A DNA stretch of 10,949 nt, taken from NCBI GenBank assembly GCA_015494735.1, contig WGAQ01000078.1, positions 1 through 10,949 of the forward strand, read 5' to 3'. The first letter of the stretch is position 1; the number at the start of each line of letters is the position of its first letter. The notes below the pieces were generated by a model. It saw nothing but the letters and a program-made list of their open reading frames with translations. It made no database searches and was not told the origin of the DNA. This DNA comes from Caldifarciminota bacterium (lineage in GTDB: Bacteria; Hydrothermota; Hydrothermia; LBFQ01; DSFT01). This document shows, one piece after another, positions 1-5,669 of the stretch. Made by a program: the position numbers and the translations under genes.

Positions 1-112
1 CCACAGGAGCGGAATGGTCTTCCACGACGAAGACTTTTAGGCCATTCTTCAGTTGGTGGGTCTTCACTTCCACCTTCGGGGTATTCACGAATGTTGCCAT
101 CATAATGAACAT
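1..112 (-). CDS. M16-family zinc metallopeptidase, N-terminal fragment (cut by window edge)
   Basis: On the minus strand an open frame runs from ATG at 112 off the left edge, giving 37 codons. The visible protein contains HQLKNGLKVFVVEDHSAPV, which matches the first beta-strand region of M16 (insulinase/processing peptidase) proteins, where an 'LxNGLxVxxxxD' segment precedes the catalytic HxxEH motif. The HxxEH itself would lie outside the window, so catalysis cannot be judged. M16 proteins degrade or process peptides with a zinc-bound clamshell of two homologous halves. No signal peptide is visible: the protein begins MFIMMATFVNTPKVEV, so a cytoplasmic location is likely. ATGs at 103 and 100 are alternative starts. 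I prefer 112 because TAAAAT lies exactly 6 nt upstream, fitting a leaderless transcript. It is divergent from serS. The family call rests on about 20 residues. Confidence 0.72.
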   Translation of the reverse strand, partial: MFIMMATFVNTPKVEVKTHQLKNGLKVFVVEDHSAPV

Positions 113-118
113 GGCATA

Positions 119-124
119 ATTTTA
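119..124 (-). promoter_or_regulatory. -10 element (TAAAAT) of the M16 peptidase gene, predicted leaderless start
   Basis: Reading the minus strand, TAAAAT occupies 124-119, is followed by 6 nt (TATGCC), then ATG at 112. A start point about 7 nt after the -10 would fall on the A of the ATG. No Shine-Dalgarno is present. A TTGATT at 144-139 resembles a -35 but would have only a 14-nt spacer, so a -35 is not convincingly identified. Confidence 0.5.
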
Positions 125-345
125 ATGGGAATGGCGGAAATCAACGAATCCGTCAGAAATCCGGAATGGTCAGGTTGATATTCATTGCTCTTGTTTCGTC
201 CGTCAGGTTCGTTTGCTTTTCTCCAGTTTCTTTATGCTCCCATAGGGTCGGTCCTTTTTCTAAAGCCTGCACCCATTAATAGTTCCCACTATGTCCAGTT
301 TCATGTCCGAAGATGACCCGGAAACCCTTACCGTTCCTCCGGGTG

Positions 346-351
346 TAAAAT
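346..351 (+). promoter_or_regulatory. -10 element (TAAAAT) of serS, predicted leaderless start
   Basis: TAAAAT at 346-351 is followed by 7 nt (tgaaatt) and the serS ATG at 359, so transcription would begin at or 1 nt before the start codon. There is no purine-rich SD in the preceding 20 nt. The -35 region (about 323-328) does not resemble TTGACA. Confidence 0.5.
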
Positions 352-358
352 TGAAATT

Positions 359-1627
359 ATGCTGGACCTGTCTTATCTTCGGGATAAGGTGGACGTACTC
401 CGGGATGCTCTCAGAAAGAGGAATTACGACCTGGAGATTCTGGATAAAGTGCTGGAAGTGGATGCCCGTCGCAGGGAACTGATAAAGAAGACGGATGAGT
501 TGAGGGCCCTCAAGAATGAGAAATCAAAGCTCATCGGGCAGTTTAAGCGGGAGGGGAAACCCGTCGATGAAATACTCGACCAGTTGAAGGAAATCGATAC
601 CCGATTGAAGGAGCTGGAGGAAGAGAGGAAGAAGGTGGAGGAGGAATTCTGGTACCTGTGGTCCATGATTCCCAATGTTCCCCACGAAAGCGTACCCGTT
701 GGTCCCGATGAAAGTGCCAACGTGGAGGTGCGCCGCTGGGGAGAGATTCCCGATTTCGACTTCGAGCCCCTTCCCCACTGGGAGCTGGGGGAGAAACTGG
801 GAATACTGGATATAAAGAAGGGGGGCGAACTGGCCGGCTCCAGATTCGTGGTATATAAGGGCCTGGGTGCCCGTCTGGAGTGGGCTTTAATCAATTACTT
901 CAGGGATAAGGCCAGGGAAAATGGATACGTGGAGATTCTTCCCCCATTTCTCGTCAATGAGAGAACCATGTTCAATTCCGGCCAGCTGCCCAGGTTCAGG
1001 GAAGAGATGTACTATATCGAAAGAGACGGTCTCTTCCTGGTTCCCACCGCGGAGGTGCCCCTTACCAGTCTGCATGCCGGAGAAACCCTGGATGAGGACC
1101 GGCTTCCCCTGTACTACTTTGCATATACCCCCTGTTTCCGGAGGGAGGCCGGAGCCCATGGAAGGGATGTGAGGGGTATAAAGAGGATGCACCAGTTCAA
1201 CAAGGTGGAACTCTACAAATTCACCCTTCCGGAGCAGTCTTACGATGAACTGGAGAAGATGGTGAGGAATGTGGAGGGCATCCTTCAGGAGCTGGGTATC
1301 CCGTACAGGGTGGTTCTCCTTTCCACGGGTGATATGGGATTCGCTGCTGCCAAAACGTACGATATTGAGGTCTGGGCTGCAGGTCAGAATGCATGGCTGG
1401 AAGCCAGTTCCATAAGCAACGTGGAGGACTTCCAGGCCCGCAGAGCCGGTATAAGGGTCCGCAGGAGAAATGGCAGGAAGGAGCTGGTCCACACCCTCAA
1501 TGGCTCCGGACTGGCAACTCCGAGGGTGCTCATAGCCCTTCTGGAGAACAATCAGCAGAGGGATGGCTCCATCGTTATTCCGGAAGTCCTGAGGCCTTAT
1601 GTGGGAGAGGAGGTTATCAGGCCGTGA
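359..1627 (+). CDS. serS: Seryl-tRNA synthetase
   Basis: Class II aminoacyl-tRNA synthetase that charges tRNA(Ser) (and tRNA(Sec) where present) with serine in the cytoplasm. Its 422 residues match the usual bacterial length. Residues 1 to about 105 form the N-terminal antiparallel coiled-coil arm, rich in Lys/Glu with heptad-like spacing, that grips the long variable arm of tRNA(Ser). The catalytic core follows: serine-binding TAEVPLTSLHAGE around 230-242, motif 2 FRREAGAHGRDVRGIKRMHQF at 260-280, the SxSNxxDFQARR segment at 351-362, and motif 3 NGSGLATPRVLIALLEN at 381-397. All signature residues look intact, so this should be a functional enzyme. The ATG at 359 gives the expected MLDLSYLRDK N-terminus; no SD precedes it and a leaderless mRNA is inferred. 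Its stop overlaps the biotinyl carrier gene by 4 nt (GTGA), implying co-transcription. Confidence 0.98.
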   Translation: MLDLSYLRDKVDVLRDALRKRNYDLEILDKVLEVDARRRELIKKTDELRALKNEKSKLIGQFKREGKPVDEILDQLKEIDTRLKELEEERKKVEEEFWYLWSMIPNVPHESVPVGPDESANVEVRRWGEIPDFDFEPLPHWELGEKLGILDIKKGGELAGSRFVVYKGLGARLEWALINYFRDKARENGYVEILPPFLVNERTMFNSGQLPRFREEMYYIERDGLFLVPTAEVPLTSLHAGETLDEDRLPLYYFAYTPCFRREAGAHGRDVRGIKRMHQFNKVELYKFTLPEQSYDELEKMVRNVEGILQELGIPYRVVLLSTGDMGFAAAKTYDIEVWAAGQNAWLEASSISNVEDFQARRAGIRVRRRNGRKELVHTLNGSGLATPRVLIALLENNQQRDGSIVIPEVLRPYVGEEVIRP

Positions 1628-2073
1628 AGTACTGGGTGGAGGTGGATGGCGAATTGTTCGAGGTGGAATCGGATGCCCCTGTGGAAATCAATCAGGTGAT
1701 GAATGGGGTCTATTCCATATCATCCGGTGGACGGACCTGGCTCATATCCATGGAGGAGGGGCAGGATGGCATTGTTCTGGAAGACGGTCACAGACAGTAT
1801 CACGTGCGGATTCAGAGGGCAATAGGGAGCAGGGAAACCTTCCAGAAGCAGCATTCTCATGCGGATATCCGCTCGCCCATACCCGGTCTCGTGGTGAAGG
1901 TTCTGGTGGAGGAGGGTCAGAGGGTGGAAAAGGGCCAGTCCCTTGTAATCATAGAGGCCATGAAGATGAGGAATCACATAAAGAGCCCCATGGATGGGGT
2001 GGTGAAGGACATAAAGGTTTCCGAAGGGAAGGCCGTAGGCATGCGCGAGTATCTGATGAGGATAGAGTCCTGA
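1624..2073 (+). CDS. Biotinyl carrier protein (biotin/lipoyl attachment domain, BCCP-like)
   Basis: Small protein of 149 residues whose C-terminal ~70 residues (about 81-149) form a biotinyl domain: DIRSPIPGLVVKVLVEEGQ, then EAMKM at 111-115 with Lys114 as the expected biotinylation site, then SPMDGVVKDIKVSEG. The N-terminal ~75 residues (KYWVEVDGELFEVE...) are a beta-rich segment like those found in biotin carriers of acyl-CoA carboxylases and oxaloacetate decarboxylase-type enzymes. It would carry CO2 on biotin between a biotin carboxylase and a carboxyltransferase, neither of which is in this window, so the substrate is unknown. The start is GTG at 1624, overlapping the serS stop as GTGA, with AGGAGGT at 1608-1614, 10 nt upstream. 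A longer frame beginning at 1393 lies inside serS and is not real. Lack of an Ala/Pro-rich linker and the odd partner gene argue against calling it accB. Confidence 0.9.
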   Translation: MKYWVEVDGELFEVESDAPVEINQVMNGVYSISSGGRTWLISMEEGQDGIVLEDGHRQYHVRIQRAIGSRETFQKQHSHADIRSPIPGLVVKVLVEEGQRVEKGQSLVIIEAMKMRNHIKSPMDGVVKDIKVSEGKAVGMREYLMRIES

Positions 2074-2090
2074 GGAGGGAGTTTCCCTCC
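2074..2090. terminator. Compact hairpin between convergent biotinyl carrier and efp genes
   Basis: GGAGGGA (2074-2080), loop GTT, TCCCTCC (2084-2090) is a perfect 7-bp stem starting on the base after the carrier gene stop and ending just before the efp stop (2094-2092, minus strand). There is no U-tract on either strand, so it is not a textbook intrinsic terminator. Its position and its similarity to the hairpin at 7276-7293 suggest a two-way terminator or mRNA 3'-end stabiliser. Confidence 0.55.
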
Positions 2091-2091
2091 A

Positions 2092-2652
2092 TCACTTCTT
2101 CCTTCCGACCCTCTCTATATACCTGTCGTCCCTCGTATCTATCTTTATGATGTCGCCTGTTTCGATGAAGAAAGGCACCTTTATCACCTTGCCCGTCTCG
2201 ATTTTGGCGGGCTTGGTTCCGCCGGAGGCGGTGTCTCCCTTGAAGTTGGGCTCCGTTTCTATCACCTCCATCTCCACGAAGGTGGGCAGCTCTATGGTGA
2301 TGGGTTTGTTGTCTGCGTATAGAATCTTCACCTCCATGCCTTCCTTCAGGTATCCGAGGGCATGCTCTATATCCGACTCTCCGAAGTGCACTTCCTCGTA
2401 TGTCTGATTGTCGAAGAAGACGAATGTATCCCCCATCCGATATGAATACACGGCTTCGTGTCTGTCAACGGGAACTTCCTCCACATCTTCGTCCGCCTTG
2501 AAGGTGGCGGTTATCACATTCCCACTCACGATGTTCTTCAATTTGACGGTTATGGTGGCCCCTCCCCTTCCCTTGTGGGTGTGCTTGAAATCCAGTACCA
2601 GATGGGGTTCATCCCTGTAGAGAATAGCCATTCCTTTTCTAATCTGCGCCAT
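2092..2652 (-). CDS. efp: Translation elongation factor P
   Basis: EF-P binds between the ribosomal P and E sites and rescues ribosomes stalled on polyproline stretches. The 186 residues match the usual length and three-domain layout: an N-terminal KOW-like SH3 barrel (residues 1 to about 65) and two OB folds. The C-terminal EF-P signature is clear, with EPNFKGDTASGGTKPAKIETG at about 134-154 and KVPFFIETGDIIKIDTRDDRY near the end. The tip of the domain I loop is HTHKGRGGA, which puts Arg29 where E. coli has the beta-lysylated Lys34 and Pseudomonas has the rhamnosylated Arg32. The start ATG at 2652 has no SD, and TAAAAT sits exactly 6 nt upstream, so the mRNA is predicted leaderless. It is transcribed alone, convergent with the serS unit and divergent from the pgs operon. 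No modifying enzyme (EpmA, EarP, YmfI) is in the window. Confidence 0.98.
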   Translation of the reverse strand: MAQIRKGMAILYRDEPHLVLDFKHTHKGRGGATITVKLKNIVSGNVITATFKADEDVEEVPVDRHEAVYSYRMGDTFVFFDNQTYEEVHFGESDIEHALGYLKEGMEVKILYADNKPITIELPTFVEMEVIETEPNFKGDTASGGTKPAKIETGKVIKVPFFIETGDIIKIDTRDDRYIERVGRKK

Positions 2653-2658
2653 ACGTTA

Positions 2659-2664
2659 ATTTTA
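2659..2664 (-). promoter_or_regulatory. -10 element (TAAAAT) of efp, predicted leaderless start
   Basis: On the minus strand TAAAAT at 2664-2659 is followed by TAACGT (6 nt) and the efp ATG at 2652. This is the same spacing as at the M16 peptidase and dodecin genes. No SD and no good -35 at the expected distance were found. Confidence 0.5.
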
Positions 2665-2884
2665 AAGTGGAGTTGTAAATTGACTCCCTGCGGATGCCGG
2701 TTTATGGCGGAAATCCGAAGGGCATGTTTCCCGGGACCGGCTCCACCCCGTTGCTCCAAGTGAGTCCATGGCCCTGCGGTTGTGAATTTTTATATTGATT
2801 GTGGAAATTTCTCCTGGAAGTCACCTTTAATCTATGGCCACTCGGAGGTTAATTTTCAGCCGAAAAATGATTGGATAATAACCC

Positions 2885-2913
2885 TTGAAAATGAGTCGGA
2901 TGGGTGTTATAAT
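2885..2913 (+). promoter_or_regulatory. Near-consensus sigma70-type promoter of the pgs operon
   Basis: TTGAAA at 2885-2890, a 17-nt spacer, and a perfect TATAAT at 2908-2913. Transcription should start near 2920, leaving a leader of about 13 nt that contains GGAGGG at 2925-2930 just before the pgsB ATG at 2933. It is the only promoter in the window with a recognisable -35 at ideal spacing. Confidence 0.7.
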
Positions 2914-2932
2914 ATAGGGCGAACGGAGGGAT

Positions 2933-4108
2933 ATGGAAGCAGGTGCTTTATCTTTGATAATTCCAGCGGGGGTATTTTCGGTCTTTACCCTTCTGGAGAC
3001 TTTCAGGTATCAGAGCCACCTCTATCGCCTCAGGCGTATCAGGCATCGCATACATGTAAATGGTTCGAGGGGAAAATCCTCCGTCACAAGGCTCATCGGT
3101 GCTGTCCTGAGACCGGATATGCGCACGGTTGTCAAAACAACGGGAACCAGTGCCCGCTTCATATATCCGGATGGCAGAGAGATTCCGGTTTTCAGGCCCG
3201 GGAAACCCAATATAATCGAACAATTGAAGGTGGTAAAGAAGGCATACGAATTGAAGGCTGATGCTCTGGTCGTGGAGTGCATGGCCATAACTCCGGATTA
3301 TATACGGATACTGGAGGAGAAAATCATAAAGAGCACTGTGGGTGTCATTACCAACGTGCGGGAGGACCATCTGGATGTTATGGGCCCCACGATGGAGCAC
3401 GTCGCCTATCACATAGCCCTTTCTCTTCCATACAGGGGTGTGGCATTCACCGCGGAGGAGAGGTGGTTTCCCGTCCTCGAAGAGGTGGCACGCAGCAGGG
3501 GAACGAAGTTGTTCAGGGTTTCGCCGGATGATGTCTCCGATGAGGAGATGAGGGGATTCCCCTATCTGGAGCATAAGGAAAATGTGGCCCTGGCCCTTGC
3601 GGTTGCCCATCACTTTGGTGTGGAGAGGGAGGAAGCCCTCAGGAGGATGTACCGTGTGAATCCGGACCCGGGCGCCCTGAGGGAGATGACTCTGAATATG
3701 GAGGGGAAGAGGGTTTATTTCTTCAATGCCATGGCTGCCAACGATGTGGAATCCACGATGAAGATATGGAAGATGGCAATAAACAGACATCCCGATGCCT
3801 ACACCGTGGCTCTCCTGACCCTGAGGAAGGACAGGCCCCAGAGAACAGAGAGCTTCGCCAGGGTTATGGGGAAGGATATAGTGGCGGACCTCTACATACT
3901 GGCGGGGAGCATGACGGGATTCGTGGAGAGGGCCATGCTCAGGAGGGGGGTTGCTCCCGAAAGGATTATAGTCCTGGAGAATCCGGAAGCAGAGCAGGTG
4001 GTCAGGACTCTGTCCGAGAGGGTTCGGGATGGTAGCGTTGTGGTGGCCATGGGCAATATCGTGGGACTGGGACAGGCGATACTGGATAAACTGGAGGAGA
4101 TGGCATGA
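2933..4108 (+). CDS. pgsB: Poly-gamma-glutamate synthase subunit PgsB/CapB
   Basis: ATP-dependent amide ligase of the Mur-ligase-like superfamily that, with PgsC, polymerises glutamate through gamma-carboxyl links at the inner face of the cytoplasmic membrane. Its 391 residues match Bacillus PgsB (about 393). The N-terminus is hydrophobic (about residues 5-22), a probable membrane anchor. Next come the P-loop in HVNGSRGKSSVTRLIG (41-56), KTTGTSARFIYPDG (68-81), VECMAITPDY (114-123), NVREDHLDVMGPT (141-153), NPDPGALR (243-250), NAMAANDVEST (265-275) and LRKDRPQRTESFA (297-309). Each lines up with a conserved Bacillus segment, so the ligase should be active. The ATG at 2933 is preceded by GGAGGG only 2-3 nt away, a tight spacing, but no other start keeps the N-terminus. 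It opens a four-gene operon and overlaps pgsC by ATGA. Confidence 0.96.
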   Translation: MEAGALSLIIPAGVFSVFTLLETFRYQSHLYRLRRIRHRIHVNGSRGKSSVTRLIGAVLRPDMRTVVKTTGTSARFIYPDGREIPVFRPGKPNIIEQLKVVKKAYELKADALVVECMAITPDYIRILEEKIIKSTVGVITNVREDHLDVMGPTMEHVAYHIALSLPYRGVAFTAEERWFPVLEEVARSRGTKLFRVSPDDVSDEEMRGFPYLEHKENVALALAVAHHFGVEREEALRRMYRVNPDPGALREMTLNMEGKRVYFFNAMAANDVESTMKIWKMAINRHPDAYTVALLTLRKDRPQRTESFARVMGKDIVADLYILAGSMTGFVERAMLRRGVAPERIIVLENPEAEQVVRTLSERVRDGSVVVAMGNIVGLGQAILDKLEEMA

Positions 4109-4557
4109 TACTGGTTCAGGCTATAGCGCTGGGGCTTTTGATTTCGCTTTATACGGCAGAATATCTGGGTCTGCTCGCGGGGGGACTGGTGGTCCCCGGA
4201 TACTTCGTCGTTATATCCTCGAAACCCATGATGCTTCTGGCGACCATCATGACCGCCCTCCTTTCGTACGGAATACTGCGCTTCCTGTCCAACTTCATGC
4301 TCCTGTACGGCAGGAGAAGGCTGCTCGTGGCTGTTCTAATCGGATTCATACTGGCACAGTTGAGCAGGGAAGTGGTGAACGTCTATCCCTCTCCCATCCT
4401 CATGCAACTTCAGGCTTTCGGATTCATCATTCCCGGACTCCTCGCATACTGGATGGATAAGCAGGGGATACTTGCCACTCTGGGAATGCTGGCCATAAAC
4501 GTCACCATAGTGCGCTTCATCCTCATAATACTGCATGGGGGGCAGGAGGTGATATGA
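4105..4557 (+). CDS. pgsC: Poly-gamma-glutamate synthase membrane subunit PgsC/CapC
   Basis: Integral membrane partner of PgsB; the two form the minimal catalytic complex for gamma-glutamyl polymerisation in Bacillus. The 150 residues match the family length (149 in B. subtilis). Several hydrophobic helices are visible, roughly 4-24, 27-60, 73-86, 100-114 and 121-144. Family-specific segments include GGLVVPGY (26-33), FMLLYGRRRLL (64-74) and GFIIPGLLAYWMDKQG (105-120). The ATG at 4105 overlaps the pgsB stop as ATGA, with GGAGGAG at 4093-4099 as SD, giving translational coupling. No residue expected in the family appears lost. Another role is unlikely given the pgsB neighbour. Confidence 0.95.
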   Translation: MILVQAIALGLLISLYTAEYLGLLAGGLVVPGYFVVISSKPMMLLATIMTALLSYGILRFLSNFMLLYGRRRLLVAVLIGFILAQLSREVVNVYPSPILMQLQAFGFIIPGLLAYWMDKQGILATLGMLAINVTIVRFILIILHGGQEVI

Positions 4558-5669
4558 TATTCCGTAAGCATAAACTCAGCAGAGGGGAAATTCTATTCCT
4601 GGGTTTCCTGGGGGCTCTGCTGATATTCATTTCCCGGATAAGTCTGACCATTCAGGAGGCTCCCCTTTACGATCTCAAGATGAAGGCGGCGACCAGAACA
4701 CTGGAAGCTTTCCGCGTTATAAAGCAGGAGAGGCTCAGGAGGGGCATACCCATAGACCCGGTGGATGACCCCATGGAGAGCGGATTCATAGGCTATAAGG
4801 ATTCCCCCATAACCACCAGCGGTGGCAACTACGATGCAAAGCTCACATCCATAAACCCCAACTGGTCTGCCCTGGTGGTTCAGATGCTCCACGAACTGGG
4901 GGTGAAGGAGGGGGACACCGTGGCGATGCACATGACCGGCTCATTTCCTGCCCTGAACGTGGCCGTAATAATCGGGGTGGAAACCTATGGAGCCATACCC
5001 GTATGGGGTTCTTCTATAGGCTCTTCCAGCTGGGGGGCCAACATACCCCAGTTCACATGGGCCGATATGGAAAAGGTCCTGTACGACCGGGGCCTCATAC
5101 ACCACAGGTCCGTCGTGGCTTCCATCGGGGGCAATAACGACATCGGAGCTGGATTGCCCGACTCGAGCAGAGAATTGATAAGGGAGGCCATAAGGAGGAA
5201 TGGCCTCAGGTTGATGGAAGTCCTGCCCCTCCAGGCGGCTGTGGATTCGGAGTACAGGTACCTGACCCGCAATGGAAAGCCCGTTATCTACATAAACATC
5301 GGGGGTGGAGTCGTCAGTCTGGGTACGGTGGAGGTCAAGAGGATACTCAGGGAGGGGATAAACGAACCCTCTATCTATCCGCTGATTATGGATGAGCCTG
5401 TGGAAGGGCTGGTGGCCCGATTCCTGAAACAGGGGAAGTACGTTATCAATTTCCTGGAAATCGTCAGACTTGCACGCAGGTATGGACTTCCCGTGTCTCC
5501 CGCTTCCATGCCGGAGGTGGGAACCGGCCCCCTGTTTTATCAGCCCAGGTATCCAGTAGTGCTTCACGTCGTCCTTCTCATCGCATATCTCGTCGTGATT
5601 CTTTTGACCCTCAACGGGGTCTTTGGAAAGTTCTTTGGAAATCCGCCTGAAAAGGAGGAAATGCTATGA
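4554..5669 (+). CDS. pgsW: Poly-gamma-glutamate system protein PgsW
   Basis: 371-residue membrane protein of the family annotated as 'poly-gamma-glutamate system protein', found with pgsB and pgsC in many bacteria that lack the Bacillus pgsA arrangement. A basic N-terminus (MIFRKHKLSRGE) precedes one transmembrane helix at about 12-29. A large central domain (about 30-333) follows and then a second helix at about 334-353, ending in a charged tail. By the positive-inside rule the central domain should face the periplasm. It contains family-like segments GFIGYKDSPITTSGGNYDAK (77-96), HMTGSFPALN (126-135), SIGGNNDIGAG (190-200) and YINIGGGVVSLG (246-257). The exact biochemical role is not established to my knowledge; a part in export or handling of the polymer is inferred from gene context. 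Start ATG 4554 overlaps pgsC as ATGA. The SD AGGAGGTGAT at 4544-4553 fully complements the canonical 16S rRNA tail. Confidence 0.9.
   Translation: MIFRKHKLSRGEILFLGFLGALLIFISRISLTIQEAPLYDLKMKAATRTLEAFRVIKQERLRRGIPIDPVDDPMESGFIGYKDSPITTSGGNYDAKLTSINPNWSALVVQMLHELGVKEGDTVAMHMTGSFPALNVAVIIGVETYGAIPVWGSSIGSSSWGANIPQFTWADMEKVLYDRGLIHHRSVVASIGGNNDIGAGLPDSSRELIREAIRRNGLRLMEVLPLQAAVDSEYRYLTRNGKPVIYINIGGGVVSLGTVEVKRILREGINEPSIYPLIMDEPVEGLVARFLKQGKYVINFLEIVRLARRYGLPVSPASMPEVGTGPLFYQPRYPVVLHVVLLIAYLVVILLTLNGVFGKFFGNPPEKEEML

Larger units (their letters stand above)
113..358. other. Divergent intergenic region between M16 peptidase and serS
   Basis: These 246 nt hold the two divergent promoters and no convincing gene. 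A 15-codon plus-strand frame (131-178, MAEINESVRNPEWSG) has no SD and no supporting homology. ATGGCGGAAATC at 131-142 recurs in the efp/pgsB intergenic region. Shorter repeats TCCGTCAG and GTCAGGTT each occur twice between 148 and 208. No T-box consensus was found upstream of serS, and no tRNA. Confidence 0.6.
2653..2932. other. Divergent intergenic region between efp and the pgs operon
   Basis: About 280 nt holding the leaderless efp promoter at the left and the strong pgs promoter at the right. Between them I see no gene with an SD or recognisable product. ATGGCGGAAATC at 2704-2715 repeats the 12-mer at 131-142; it also opens a 19-codon frame (2704-2763) that lacks an SD and is probably not coding. 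Confidence 0.6.

Noticed and set aside
125..178. Tiny plus-strand frame (MGMAEINESV...) as a leader peptide upstream of serS
   Set aside because: No SD, no run of Ser codons, no attenuator hairpin, and serS itself appears leaderless.
200..358. T-box or other riboswitch upstream of serS
   Set aside because: The stretch AGGGTCGGTCC is only superficially like the T-box core; no specifier loop or terminator was found.
291..482. 63-codon plus-strand frame overlapping the 5' end of serS
   Set aside because: It overlaps serS in another frame, has no SD and no recognisable product.
424..894. Antisense frame within serS (156 codons), and similar antisense frames inside pgsB, pgsW, barrel and metG
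   Set aside because: Low-complexity Ser/Pro/Leu-rich products expected from reading purine-rich genes backwards; no start signals.
1393..1623. N-terminal extension of the biotinyl carrier inside serS
   Set aside because: It is the +1 frame of serS motif 3; the GTG at 1624 has a proper SD and gives a sensible N-terminus.
2782..3261. 159-codon plus-strand frame overlapping pgsB
   Set aside because: Out-of-frame shadow of pgsB with no SD; all recognisable motifs are in the pgsB frame.
4181..4197. Inverted repeat GGGGAC-TGGTG-GTCCCC near the 5' end of pgsC
   Set aside because: It encodes the conserved GGLVVPGY segment and has no U-tract; most likely a by-product of codon use.
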